From the NCBI GenBank assembly GCA_019239955.1, contig JAFAZD010000303.1, positions 1 through 61,259 on the forward strand: a stretch of 61,259 bases of DNA, written 5' to 3'. The notes beneath the pieces were generated by a model that saw only the letters and a list, made by a program, of their open reading frames with translations, searched no databases and was not told where the DNA came from. Numbering within the stretch: the first letter of the stretch is position 1; each line of letters opens with the position of its first letter. Position numbers and translations under genes: made by a program. This DNA comes from Armatimonadota bacterium (lineage in GTDB: Bacteria > Armatimonadota > Armatimonadia > Armatimonadales > Capsulimonadaceae). Below are positions 17,198-26,394 of the stretch, piece by piece.

Positions 17198-20100
17198 ATG
17201 AGCAACGTTTCTCTTCTCCGTCGCCTGTTCGGCTTGCTGTCTGTCCTGGCCCTGTTGCCGCTCCCGGCTATCGCCTCGCCGAACCCGGTTGTGGTCGGCC
17301 ATGCCCGCTTCACCGTCATCACGCCGCACTGCGTCCGCATGGAATACGCGCCAAGCGGCAAATTCGTGGACAACCCTTCCCTGTTCGCCGCCGACCGCCG
17401 GGCGCGCCTCAACGCCTTCCGGCTTAGATCGGCTGGCGGGGTAACGGTCATTGACACCGGCGTCATCCGCCTGAGCTACGGGCCCGACGGCCGGCCATTC
17501 TCCCCCGCAAACCTTCAGGCCGCCATTCATAACGGCAGCGTGATAGCGCGCTGGACGCCGGGCGCGGCCAACCCCGGCAACCTGGGCGGCACCCTCCGCA
17601 CCCTGGACGGCGCGGACGGGCCGGAGGACTTGGGCCAGGGCCTGCTCTCGCGCGATGGCTGGTTCCTGCTGGACGACTCGCGCACGCCCCTGCTGACGCG
17701 CGACTGGGTGGAGTCACGGCCGCAAACCGCCGGCACGGACTGGTACCTGTTCGGCTACGGCGACGACTACAAGGCGGCGCTGAAGTCTTTGGCCGCCATC
17801 GGCGGCCCCGTCCCGCTGCCCCGCCGATACGCCCTGGGGGCCTGGTACTCGCGCTACTGGCCCTACACCAGCGCTGACTACCGCCAGATCGTCCAGGAGT
17901 ACCAGCAGCACGATTTCCCACTTGATAACATGGTCATGGACATGGACTGGCACCGAGAAGGCTGGACCGGCTGGTCCTGGAACCGCAAATTGCTGCCCGA
18001 CGCCGAGCAATTGCTTCAATGGGATCACCGGCAGGGGCTGCACGTCACCCTGAACCTGCACCCCGCCGACGGCGTCGGTCCGCAGGAGGACCAGTACGCC
18101 GCCTTCATGCGCGACAGGGGCGCGGACCCGGCCACCGAGCGGACCTTGCCCTTTGACGCCGGCAGCAAAAAATATATGGACACGCTGTTCCAAGATGTTT
18201 TCGCCCCGTTGGAAAAAGACGGCGTGGACTTCTGGTGGCTGGACTGGCAGCAGTACCCGTACACGCGCTCCGTCCCCGACCTGACGAATTTGTTCTGGCT
18301 CAACACCCTGCTTTATGACCGCACCGGGCGGGGCGGGATGCGCGGCCTCTCGTTCTCCCGCTGGGCGGGGTGGGGCGACCACCGGCACCCGATCCACTTC
18401 AGCGGCGACGCCAGCACGAGCTGGCGGATGCTGGCCTTTGAGGTCCCCTTCACCAGCACGGCGGGCAACGTCGGCTGCTTCTTCTGGTCGCACGACATCG
18501 GCGGCCACAACCGGGGCCGCAACGAGGAGTCCTACACGCGCTGGGTGCAGTTCGGCGCGACCAGTCCCGTCCTGCGCTCGCACTCCACCCGCGACCCGAA
18601 CATGGACCGCCGCCCCTGGCTGTATCCCCGCTGGGCCACGGACTCCATGCGTGTCTCCTTCCACCTGCGCGATGTGCTGTTCCCCTACATCTACTCCAGC
18701 GCCTGGGAGACGACTCAAAACACCGTCCCGCTGGATCGGCCCCTCTACATTGACTATCCGCGCTGGGAGCAGCCGTACCACAACGCCCAGGAGTATCTGT
18801 TTGGCGATGACCTCCTGGCCGCGCCCATCGTTACGCCCGGCGTCGGGCCGGGCCGTGTCTCGCATCAGACCGTCTGGTTCCCACCGGGCGAATGGTACAA
18901 TTACTTCACCGGCGAGCGTTATGCCAGCAACGGCAACACCGAGCAACTGGTCTCGGCGAACATCAACGAGTTCCCGCTGTACGTGCGGGGCGGCGTCCCG
19001 ATCCCCATGCAGCCCTACACCCCGCGCATGGCGACCACGCCCCTGACGCGCCTGGTCGTGCGCTGCTACCCCGGCCCCGAGGGCCAAACGGGCCGCTTCA
19101 CGCTCTACGAAGATGACGGGCAGACGACGGCCTACCAGCGCGGCCAGCTCGCCACCACGCCGCTCTCCTACGTCCGGCATGGCAACACCGTTACCGTGAT
19201 GGTTGGCGCGGCGAGGGGCCGCTATGCGGGCCAGCCTTCGCAACGCAGCATTATTGTGGAACTGCCCGACACCGGGCGCGCGTCTAGGGCGACAGCGGAT
19301 GGGAAACCTGTCACCGTCACCGATGACGCGGCGAACTTCGTCAATCGCATCACGCTTCCCGCCGGTCCCATCACTCGCCCCGCGACGGTGGTTGTCCAGG
19401 TCGCTCCGGCGGTTGCCGCCGTGCTGCATCAGCGCGCCGTTGCCCGCCGCATGGCTGGCGTCCTGGGGCGGCCCGTGACGGGCCAGGGCGTCAAGGCCAT
19501 GTTGACCGCCGCCCTCTCGCAGACCGAAGACTCGGCGGAGCAGAACGAGCTGCTGGCCGCCGCCGGGGTGGGGCTGGTGCATCATAACGAGGAGCCGTAC
19601 CTCTACGGCAACGCCTCACGCGATTACTTCTACGCGCCTACGGGCCTGCTGGATGGCCCGCCGACACTGCTCTCCGGCGGGGTGGCGCTGGTCCAATCGG
19701 GCCAGGAGGGCCTCAACATCGGCGACCCCCGGCAAAGGGCGAGCGTCTCCTTCCGATTCCGTGGGCAGGAATTCCGGCAGCCGTCCGGCAGTCTGCTCAG
19801 TGATGACAACGTGGCGCTCAAGGCCAAGGCGACGGCTAGCGGCTCCGAGGGCGGCTACGCGCCGCAGGGGGCCGTAGATGGCATCGTGGGAGGCTATCCC
19901 GGCGATAAGAGCAACGAATGGTCCGCCGGCCAGAACGAGGGCGCGTGGCTGCGGCTGGACTGGGATGCGCCGCAGACCGTGGACCGGATCGTTCTCTATG
20001 ACCGGCCCAATCTGGACGACCAGGTCACAAGTGGCACCCTCACCTTCAGCGACGGCACGACCCTCTCCGTCGGCGCGCTGCCCGACGACGCCGCGCGCGG

Positions 20101-20227
20101 CCTGACTCTGGCCTTCCCGCCCAAGACCATCACCTGGCTGAAGTTCACCGTCACCGGCGTCAAGCCCGGCACGCAGAACGCCAGCCTGTCCGAGATCGCC
20201 GTTTTCCGCACGAAGACGACACGCTAA
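17198..20227 (+). CDS. secreted GH31 glycosidase with C-terminal carbohydrate-binding-like domain
   Basis: 1009 residues from the ATG at 17198, chosen because it starts a proper signal peptide (MSNVSLLRRLFGLLSV..., cleavage after AIA). The GH31 barrel shows the nucleophile D349 in DFWWLDWQQ and the acid/base D404 in HFSGDASTSW. A DUF5110-like beta-sandwich follows (residues 560-680). After a linker, residues about 870-1005 resemble an F5/8 type C or CBM32-like domain (VDRIVLYDRP, SGTLTFSDGT). GH31 includes alpha-glucosidases, alpha-xylosidases and alpha-galactosidases; which of these applies is not visible. The gene follows the propeller gene after eight bases. Confidence 0.88.
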   Translation: MSNVSLLRRLFGLLSVLALLPLPAIASPNPVVVGHARFTVITPHCVRMEYAPSGKFVDNPSLFAADRRARLNAFRLRSAGGVTVIDTGVIRLSYGPDGRPFSPANLQAAIHNGSVIARWTPGAANPGNLGGTLRTLDGADGPEDLGQGLLSRDGWFLLDDSRTPLLTRDWVESRPQTAGTDWYLFGYGDDYKAALKSLAAIGGPVPLPRRYALGAWYSRYWPYTSADYRQIVQEYQQHDFPLDNMVMDMDWHREGWTGWSWNRKLLPDAEQLLQWDHRQGLHVTLNLHPADGVGPQEDQYAAFMRDRGADPATERTLPFDAGSKKYMDTLFQDVFAPLEKDGVDFWWLDWQQYPYTRSVPDLTNLFWLNTLLYDRTGRGGMRGLSFSRWAGWGDHRHPIHFSGDASTSWRMLAFEVPFTSTAGNVGCFFWSHDIGGHNRGRNEESYTRWVQFGATSPVLRSHSTRDPNMDRRPWLYPRWATDSMRVSFHLRDVLFPYIYSSAWETTQNTVPLDRPLYIDYPRWEQPYHNAQEYLFGDDLLAAPIVTPGVGPGRVSHQTVWFPPGEWYNYFTGERYASNGNTEQLVSANINEFPLYVRGGVPIPMQPYTPRMATTPLTRLVVRCYPGPEGQTGRFTLYEDDGQTTAYQRGQLATTPLSYVRHGNTVTVMVGAARGRYAGQPSQRSIIVELPDTGRASRATADGKPVTVTDDAANFVNRITLPAGPITRPATVVVQVAPAVAAVLHQRAVARRMAGVLGRPVTGQGVKAMLTAALSQTEDSAEQNELLAAAGVGLVHHNEEPYLYGNASRDYFYAPTGLLDGPPTLLSGGVALVQSGQEGLNIGDPRQRASVSFRFRGQEFRQPSGSLLSDDNVALKAKATASGSEGGYAPQGAVDGIVGGYPGDKSNEWSAGQNEGAWLRLDWDAPQTVDRIVLYDRPNLDDQVTSGTLTFSDGTTLSVGALPDDAARGLTLAFPPKTITWLKFTVTGVKPGTQNASLSEIAVFRTKTTR

Positions 20228-20248
20228 TGTCTGGTTAAGGAGCAAGCC

Positions 20249-23125
20249 ATGCCTCACTCTTTCCTGTCCGCGAAGGCGGACATTCGGCCGAGGGCCACCC
20301 GGCGGCGAATTCATTCGCTGATCCTCGTGTTCGTCGCACTCGTGTTCGCCGCCCCCGCGACCCCGGCGCAGACGCCCACGCCGTCCGGCGGGAAGATGAC
20401 GCCCGTTCGGCCTCCGGCGACGCCGCTGATCGTGCGCCAGCCGTATGTCAGCGTCTGGCAGCCCGCCGACGCCCTGCCGGGCCACTGGCCCGCCTTCTGG
20501 ACGGGCGCGCCCCGAAGCATGACCGGCATCGCCCGCATTGACGGCACCCCCTATGTCTTCCTGGGAGCGCCCGAAAATGTCGGTTCGCCCATGACTCAGA
20601 CCTCGCTGACGGTGACGCCCACGCAGTCGCGTTACGAGCTGCAGGCTGGCGGCGTCACCGTCTCATTGAACTTCCTCTCGCCGGTTGAGCCGGACGACTT
20701 GCGCCGGCAGTCCGTCCCCTTCGGCTACATCCTCGCCGGGGCGCGCAGCGCCGACGGCAGGCCGCACGCCGTCAGCCTCTACTTCGACATCTCCGGCCAG
20801 TGGGCGCACAACGACGAGAAGACGCTCATCACGTGGCGCAGCGACAAGATCACCGGCGGCAAGGAGCCGCTGACGGCCTTCACTGTCGAGCCGGCCGAAC
20901 CCAGGGTGCTGGGCGAGAACCGTGATTACCCGACCTGGGGGCAGGCGGTGTTCGCCACCGCGTCCGGGCCGGGCGTGACCGCCCAGGCGGGGCCGGAGGC
21001 CGATGTGCGCGCCGCGGCGGCCACGCAGGGGCGCCTGGACAACTCGGTGGATCAAAATCGGCCCCGCGCCATCAACGACCGCTCGCCCGTCTTCGGCTTC
21101 AACTTCGACCTGGGCCGGATCGGAAAGCGGGCCGGAAAGCCGGTCGTGCTGGCGCTGGGCCAAGTTCGGGATCCCTCGGTCAGTTACCTGGGCCAGCCCG
21201 CGCCGCCGCTGTGGCGCTCCTACTGGCCGGACTGGCCGCAGATGCTGTCATTCTTCTATGACGATGCCGACAACGCGCTGAAGACGGCTGACCGGCTGGA
21301 CAGGCGCGTCACCGCCGACGCCACCCGCGCCGGCGGGCCCAAGTACGCCGCCCTGTGCGCGCTGGCCTTGCGCCAGGCGTTCGGGGCGACGGAACTGGTC
21401 GGCACGAGTGAGCGGCCGTGGATGTTCATGAAGGAGATCAGCAGCGACGGCAATATCTCCACGGTGGACGTCGTCTACCCCGCCTTTCCCGTCTTCCTGT
21501 ACGCCAACCCGTATTTATTGCGCCTCCAACTCGACCCACTGCTGGCCTACGCCGAGACCGGCGGCTGGCCCAAACCCTTCGCCGAGCACGACATCGGCGC
21601 GTCCTATCCCAACGCCGCCGGACACAACGATGGCCGGGAGGAGGACATGCCGGTCGAAGAGTCGGCCAACATGCTCATCATGGCCGCCGCCTACCTGCGC
21701 TACGCGCCCAAGGCCGACGCCCAGGCCTATGCCAAGCAGCACTACAAAATCCTCAAGCAGTGGGCGGACTACGAAGTCGAGAACGGCCTGGACCCGGCCA
21801 GCCAGAACCAGACCGACGACTTCACCGGCTTCATTGCCCACAGCGTCAACCTCGCCCTCAAGGGCATCCTCGGCGTCGGCGCGATGGGCCAGATCGCCGG
21901 CTACGCCGGCAACAAGGACGATGCGGCCCGCTACACCGCTGCCTCCCGCGACATGATTGCCAAGTGGGCGCAGATCGCCCAGTCCAAGACGGGGCCACAC
22001 CTGACCCTGCAATACGTTGAGCCGGACACGGCGCAGACCTCCGCCTGGACCCGGGGCATCGTCGGCCCGCACGCGCTCCGCCTGCGCGGCGCGGGCGACG
22101 CCGAGGTGCCCGCGCCGGTCGTGGACACGACCCGCAGCTACACGGTCGCCGCCTGGGTCCGGCCGGGCAGCACCAACGGCTTCCAGACCTTCGTGAGCAT
22201 TGACGGCAGCAAGATCAGCGGCTTCTTCCTCGGGCTGCGCGGCGGCACCGGCAGGTTCGCCCTGTCCGCGCCGGCCCGCGACGACGCCGAGCCGGGACAA
22301 CTCTCCTCCGCCAACTCCAACGATGCGGCCGCCGCCGGCACCTGGTATCACCTCGCGGGCGTCTACGACGCCGACGCCGGGACGCTCTCGCTGTACGTCA
22401 ACGGCCAACTCCAGCAGACGGTGCCCTGCAAGACCGTGTTCCATGCGGGCGGTCACACCGCCATCGGCCGGGGCCTCTTCGGGGGCAACCCCGCGGCCTT
22501 CGCCAACGCCTCCATTGACGACGTGCGACTCTATCAGGCGGCCCTGCCTGCTGCGGACATCCTGGCGGTCGCCCGAGACGGCGGCACGGCGCTGCCGGAA
22601 GCGGGTTCGGCCCCGCCATCGGTCGTCCAGCCCGGCCCGCAGTCTCCCGCCGCCTACTGGACGTTCGATGAGGGGACCGGCGCCACCGCCGCCGACTCCT
22701 CCGGCGGCGGCCACACGGCGACTCTGCAGGGCGTCAGCTTGGATCCGAACAATGCCTGGAGCCTGAAGTACAACGCCTTCCCCGACAAGGTGCTGGGCCT
22801 GGACCTCGTCCCCCAGTCCGTCTTGCAGGAGGAGGCGAAATTCTACATGACCCGCCTGAACGAGTTCGGCGTCCCGCTGGACAACCGGCACACGTACACC
22901 AAGACGGACTGGGAGCTGTGGACGGCGGCCTCGACGGACGACGGGGCGCTGCGGCAGGCGTTTGTGGATGCCATCTACAAGTTCGCCGACACGTCCCGCT
23001 TCCGGGGCGCGTTCACGGACTGGTACGACACCGTGAGCGGCCAGCAGGTCGGCTTCGTCGCCCGCCCCGTCATCGGCGGCGTCTTCGCCATCCTGGACAG
23101 GACGGCACTGAAGGCCGGCCGCTGA
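20249..23125 (+). CDS. exported DUF4965/DUF5127/DUF1793 glutaminase-like protein with LamG insertion
   Basis: 958 residues, last gene of the operon, with an AAGGAG ribosome site and a hydrophobic leader at about residues 21-40. The N-terminal half (50-400) matches DUF5127 and the alpha-toroid (400-600) matches DUF4965/DUF1793, the so-called glutaminase family: RPWMFMKEISSDGN, EESANMLIMAAAYLRYA, WADYEVENGLDP. The toroid is interrupted at about residue 600 by a complete LamG/concanavalin-like domain (SYTVAAWVRPGS, LYVNGQLQQTVP) and resumes near 833 with AWSLKYNAFPDKVLGLDL. In relatives that motif directly follows the preceding helix. The enzymatic role of bacterial members is poorly known; glycosidase activity is as plausible as glutaminase. 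Confidence 0.75.
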   Translation: MPHSFLSAKADIRPRATRRRIHSLILVFVALVFAAPATPAQTPTPSGGKMTPVRPPATPLIVRQPYVSVWQPADALPGHWPAFWTGAPRSMTGIARIDGTPYVFLGAPENVGSPMTQTSLTVTPTQSRYELQAGGVTVSLNFLSPVEPDDLRRQSVPFGYILAGARSADGRPHAVSLYFDISGQWAHNDEKTLITWRSDKITGGKEPLTAFTVEPAEPRVLGENRDYPTWGQAVFATASGPGVTAQAGPEADVRAAAATQGRLDNSVDQNRPRAINDRSPVFGFNFDLGRIGKRAGKPVVLALGQVRDPSVSYLGQPAPPLWRSYWPDWPQMLSFFYDDADNALKTADRLDRRVTADATRAGGPKYAALCALALRQAFGATELVGTSERPWMFMKEISSDGNISTVDVVYPAFPVFLYANPYLLRLQLDPLLAYAETGGWPKPFAEHDIGASYPNAAGHNDGREEDMPVEESANMLIMAAAYLRYAPKADAQAYAKQHYKILKQWADYEVENGLDPASQNQTDDFTGFIAHSVNLALKGILGVGAMGQIAGYAGNKDDAARYTAASRDMIAKWAQIAQSKTGPHLTLQYVEPDTAQTSAWTRGIVGPHALRLRGAGDAEVPAPVVDTTRSYTVAAWVRPGSTNGFQTFVSIDGSKISGFFLGLRGGTGRFALSAPARDDAEPGQLSSANSNDAAAAGTWYHLAGVYDADAGTLSLYVNGQLQQTVPCKTVFHAGGHTAIGRGLFGGNPAAFANASIDDVRLYQAALPAADILAVARDGGTALPEAGSAPPSVVQPGPQSPAAYWTFDEGTGATAADSSGGGHTATLQGVSLDPNNAWSLKYNAFPDKVLGLDLVPQSVLQEEAKFYMTRLNEFGVPLDNRHTYTKTDWELWTAASTDDGALRQAFVDAIYKFADTSRFRGAFTDWYDTVSGQQVGFVARPVIGGVFAILDRTALKAGR

Positions 23126-23133
23126 GCGGGGCG

Positions 23134-24066
23134 TCACCGCTCGGCGGCGATCCCCAGGGCTTTGCGCAGGAAGCCGCCGGTCTGGGCGAGCAGGCGGCGG
23201 GACTCGTCGGGGGCGCGGCCCGTCTCCAGGTGGACGATGGCGACCTTGGCCGAGCCGCCGCACTGCGCCAGCGCGGCCTCGGCCTGCTCCGGCGTCGCCC
23301 CCGTCACCTGGCAGACGATGCGGACGGCGCGGGCGCGCAGCTTGGCGTTGGTCGCCCGCACGTCCACCATCAGGTTGCCGTAGGTCTTGCCGATCTCCAT
23401 CATCGTGCCGGTGGAGATCATGTTCAGCACCATCTTCTGGGCCGTGCCGCTCTTGAGGCGGGTCGAGCCGGCCAGCACCTCCGGACCGACGAGGGGGGCG
23501 ATGGCGATGTCGGCCAGGGTCTCGATCTCGGACGGGCGGTTGTTGGCGAGCGAGACGGTCGCGGCGTTCCGCTTCCGCGCCTGCCGCAGGGCGCCCACCA
23601 CGAAGGGGGCGCGGCCCGACGCGGAGATGCCGACCACCGTGTCGTTCTCGTTCACGTCGGCGTCAATGATGGCCGCCACGCCGAGGGCGGGGTCGTCCTC
23701 CGCGCCCTCCACGGCCCGGAACATGGCGTCGCGCCCGCCGGCCAGAAGACCCTGCACCCACTCCGGCGGGACGCCGAAGGTCGGGGGGCACTCCACGGCG
23801 TCCAGGACGCCCAGCCGCCCGCTCGTGCCCGCGCCGACGTAGATCAGGCGTCCCCCGGCGCGCAGCGAATGGGCGGCCCGGTGGACCGCGCGGGCGATCT
23901 GGGGAATCTCCTGGCCGACGGCGGCGGCGACCTTGGCGTCCTCCTGGTTGATGAGGCGCAGCCGGGCCTGCGTGTCCAGCGCGTCAATGTCCGCCATCTG
24001 CGGCGCGATGGCCTCCGTGATTAGATTTTCCAGCGCTTGCGACTCGCGGCGAATCTCCTGGGACAT
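23134..24066 (-). CDS. murQ: N-acetylmuramic acid 6-phosphate etherase
   Basis: 310 residues, full family length. It cleaves the D-lactyl ether of MurNAc 6-phosphate to give GlcNAc 6-phosphate in the cytoplasm, for cell-wall recycling. Diagnostic stretches are GRLIYVGAGTSGRLGVLDA, ECPPTFG, GISASGRAPFV and AGSTRLKSGTAQKMVLNM. It converges on the arabinan operon with only eight bases between stop codons. No MurNAc kinase, MurP or AnmK gene is next to it, so the 6-phosphate must be made by an enzyme encoded elsewhere. Confidence 0.96.
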   Translation of the reverse strand: MSQEIRRESQALENLITEAIAPQMADIDALDTQARLRLINQEDAKVAAAVGQEIPQIARAVHRAAHSLRAGGRLIYVGAGTSGRLGVLDAVECPPTFGVPPEWVQGLLAGGRDAMFRAVEGAEDDPALGVAAIIDADVNENDTVVGISASGRAPFVVGALRQARKRNAATVSLANNRPSEIETLADIAIAPLVGPEVLAGSTRLKSGTAQKMVLNMISTGTMMEIGKTYGNLMVDVRATNAKLRARAVRIVCQVTGATPEQAEAALAQCGGSAKVAIVHLETGRAPDESRRLLAQTGGFLRKALGIAAER

Positions 24067-24097
24067 GGCGGGGAACTTCCCTTCCGGCAGAATCGGT

Positions 24098-24103
24098 TAT
24101 AAT
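24098..24103 (+). promoter_or_regulatory. -10 box (TATAAT) upstream of the first FmdB-type gene
   Basis: A perfect TATAAT about 40 bases before the start codon of the zinc-ribbon gene, standing out in GC-rich DNA. No convincing -35 hexamer is seen at 16-18 bp. Confidence 0.5.
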
Positions 24104-24142
24104 AAGGCGGAAATTTTCACACTTAGCAGCGAGGGAGAGAGT

Positions 24143-24475
24143 ATGCCGACGTATGGCTATGAGTGCTTGTCGTGCGACAGCCAGTTTGAAGTGTTCCAGA
24201 GCATCAAGGACGACCCGCTGACGACCTGCGAGTCCTGCGGCGGGGCCTTACGTAAGCGAGTCTATCCGGTCGGGATCGCCTTCAAAGGCTCCGGATTCTA
24301 CGTCAATGACTACGCCCGCAAATCCGAGGCAAAAGCCGAGAAGTCCGACGCCACGCCGGAGGCGGGCGGCGCGTCCCAGAGCAAGACCGAGTCAAAGTCA
24401 GAACCAAAGTCCGAGGCCAAGCCGGAGACGCCCAAAGCCGAGGCCAAGAGCGAAGCCGCGACTTCGGCGGCATAG
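24143..24475 (+). CDS. FmdB-family zinc-ribbon protein with Lys/Glu/Ala tail
   Basis: 110 residues. The N-terminal 60 residues are an FmdB-type zinc ribbon (MPTYGYECLSCDSQFE, TCESCGGALRKRVYP) with two CxxC pairs, ending in FKGSGFYVNDY. The tail from residue 62 is low-complexity, built of K, S, E, A and P in loose SEAK/SEPK repeats, and probably disordered. The start is set by GAGGGAGAGAG just upstream; the longer upstream frame runs into murQ. FmdB-like proteins are small putative regulators of unknown mechanism. A strong terminator follows. Confidence 0.88.
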   Translation: MPTYGYECLSCDSQFEVFQSIKDDPLTTCESCGGALRKRVYPVGIAFKGSGFYVNDYARKSEAKAEKSDATPEAGGASQSKTESKSEPKSEAKPETPKAEAKSEAATSAA

Positions 24476-24483
24476 GCCGAAAG

Positions 24484-24514
24484 AAAACCCCGCGCTCCCG
24501 GGCGCGGGGTTTTT
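24484..24514 (+). terminator. rho-independent terminator after the FmdB-type gene
   Basis: CCCCGCGC (24488-24495) pairs with GCGCGGGG (24502-24509) across a six-base loop and is followed by TTTTT. A-rich bases on the other side suggest it may also end the convergent gene that stops at 24533. Confidence 0.9.
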
Positions 24515-24532
24515 CTGTGACGGGATGCGGCG

Positions 24533-26272
24533 TCAGTGGTTGCTCGTGATCCGCAGGTGGCCCGTGACGGGGTCGTACTGCACGGTGGCGTCCATCGCCG
24601 TGGAGAGGAACGAGACCGGGATCATGGTGCGGCCCGAATTCAGGTAGGGCGCGCCGTCGAGTGTGACCTTGTGGGCGTTGACGAGGGCGTGCTTGTCGCC
24701 GATGGTCAGGTGGATGTCCCGGGCATGGCTCTGGGCGCGGACGACGCCGGTGCGGGCGTTCCACTGCAGCGATCCGCCGCCGTGCTCGAATATCTGGCGC
24801 AGCGGGCCGAACAGCACGCTCTGCCGGGCGGCGAGGGGCCGTTCCAGGGGGAGTTTCACGCTGTTGAACAGCACCTGCCTCTGGCCGGCGCTTCGCAATA
24901 GGGCGGACTCCAGGGCGAGGTGCGGCCTGACCGCCGGGGCGCGCAGGGACAGTTGCGGCAGGTGAACCTGAAGGCGCGGCATGGGCAGGGCCAGCCGCGT
25001 CGAGCGCGGCGCGGCGGCGGGCAGGGCGGGCGCGGACAGGAAGGGCGACGAGAGGCCGCTCTCGCCCAGCGGCCCGGCTTTCGCCAGGCGCGCAGCCGGA
25101 TGGCCCTGCTTGCCGCGCGGCGACACGGCGGCCGTGACCGACTTGGTCGTCCGGGACTTAAAGCCGGACAGCGGCGGCGCCTGCTGGGTGCCGTCCTTCG
25201 AGGTGGCCGGCTCGGACGCGCGCAGGTTCGGCAGGAAGGGATCGGAGAGGCCCCGCTGCTCCGTGGGCAGGGTCAGACCGTCCCAGGAAAGGGCTTCCTC
25301 CGCCATTGGGAGGGAGGCCGATTTCTGGTGTCGCGAGGCCAGCACCGGGGCGGCTTGCAGCGCCTCACCGTGGGGCCGTCGAGCCTGGGGGCGCGCAACG
25401 GCGGTCTTGCGGGCCGGGACCGCCTTCGCCGGGGCGGGCCGGACCGGCATGGGCTTGATGTCCTGCAGGTCGTGGCGGATGGCGGTCGCGCCGCCGGGGT
25501 TGTTGACGAAAACGCGGATCGGCTTCAGGTGCGCGGCGGCCTGGGCGTCCCCGTCGAACGTCTCGGTGACGGCGATGGTGTGCCAGCCGTTGGGCACGGC
25601 GCTGGTGTCCCACACGTACTCGAACGGGCGGTAGTTCACCAGCGTCTTGAACTCGCCGTCAATGAAGATGGAGACGTAGGGCGTCTTGCCGCCCGCATCC
25701 GAGGCGCCGACCTGGATCTGCACCGTGCCCTGGACGTGGCTGTTCGGGGAGGGGGTGAGCAGGCGCATCTCGGGGGCCGCGCCGGCCGGGACGTTGTCCT
25801 CCGGCGATGCGACAGGCGGCGCGGGCCGGCTCAGCGTGTCTGCCCCGTCGCTGCCGGCGGCGTAGACGAACATGCCCTTGGCGGAGCGCACCTCGGCGTC
25901 GGCGGCGGTGGCGCGGACCACGACCCGGTGCGGGCCGGGCGTCAGTAGCGAGGCGTCCACCAGGAACGAGACGATGCCTTTGGCCTCCGGCGCGTCCAGC
26001 GTCTTGGAGTTGGCCTTGACGCCGTCGATGTAAAGCTCCAGGCCGACGATGCCGTTGTTGGCAGTGCCCTTGTAGAAGGCGGAGATCTCCACGGGCTTGA
26101 CGCCGCTGAAGGTGGCGTGGGGGGCCGGAGTGAGCAAAGTGACGAGGGGGCCGTCGTCGGCCACCACCGGGGAGGGGGCGGCATCGCCGCGGTGCGCGCC
26201 GGTCAGCCAGAGGCCGAGGGCGGCGGCCAGCGCGACCGCTTTGGGTGAAAAGCCACGTGCCGAAATTTTCAT
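24533..26272 (-). CDS. exported protein with two Ig-like domains and a C-terminal stalk (copper amine oxidase N-terminal-like) domain
   Basis: 579 residues with a signal peptide (cleavage after GDA near 31). Residues about 40-135 (VTLLTPAPHATFSGVKPVEI) and 165-262 (MRLLTPSPNSHVQGTVQIQ) are two similar Ig-like repeats. A long Pro/Arg/Ala/Ser-rich linker follows (about 262-490). The last 90 residues (LFGPLRQIFEHGGGSLQWN, DGAPYLNSGRTMIPVSFL) have the shape of the stalk domain found in Firmicutes and Armatimonadota surface proteins. Probably an envelope or surface structural protein. The GGAG ribosome site and a good promoter upstream support the start. Confidence 0.7.
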   Translation of the reverse strand: MKISARGFSPKAVALAAALGLWLTGAHRGDAAPSPVVADDGPLVTLLTPAPHATFSGVKPVEISAFYKGTANNGIVGLELYIDGVKANSKTLDAPEAKGIVSFLVDASLLTPGPHRVVVRATAADAEVRSAKGMFVYAAGSDGADTLSRPAPPVASPEDNVPAGAAPEMRLLTPSPNSHVQGTVQIQVGASDAGGKTPYVSIFIDGEFKTLVNYRPFEYVWDTSAVPNGWHTIAVTETFDGDAQAAAHLKPIRVFVNNPGGATAIRHDLQDIKPMPVRPAPAKAVPARKTAVARPQARRPHGEALQAAPVLASRHQKSASLPMAEEALSWDGLTLPTEQRGLSDPFLPNLRASEPATSKDGTQQAPPLSGFKSRTTKSVTAAVSPRGKQGHPAARLAKAGPLGESGLSSPFLSAPALPAAAPRSTRLALPMPRLQVHLPQLSLRAPAVRPHLALESALLRSAGQRQVLFNSVKLPLERPLAARQSVLFGPLRQIFEHGGGSLQWNARTGVVRAQSHARDIHLTIGDKHALVNAHKVTLDGAPYLNSGRTMIPVSFLSTAMDATVQYDPVTGHLRITSNH

Positions 26273-26365
26273 GGGGACGTCTCCAGGCGAATGTGATCTA
26301 AGTTGGATCCGACGGTTTTGGACTGAAAAACAGAATTGCTGTGCAGGAGAGCGTAGCGCGTCCCT

Positions 26366-26394
26366 ACTTTAACACAAGTGCCCGGAAAAGTCAA
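26366..26394 (-). promoter_or_regulatory. promoter of the stalk-domain protein gene
   Basis: Read on the minus strand, TTGACT (26394-26389) and TAAAGT (26371-26366) are separated by exactly 17 bases. They lie about 95 bases before the ATG at 26272. Confidence 0.65.

Noticed and set aside
23134-24066. MurQ as part of the sugar operon
   Set aside because: It is on the opposite strand and converges on it; only the stop codons are close.
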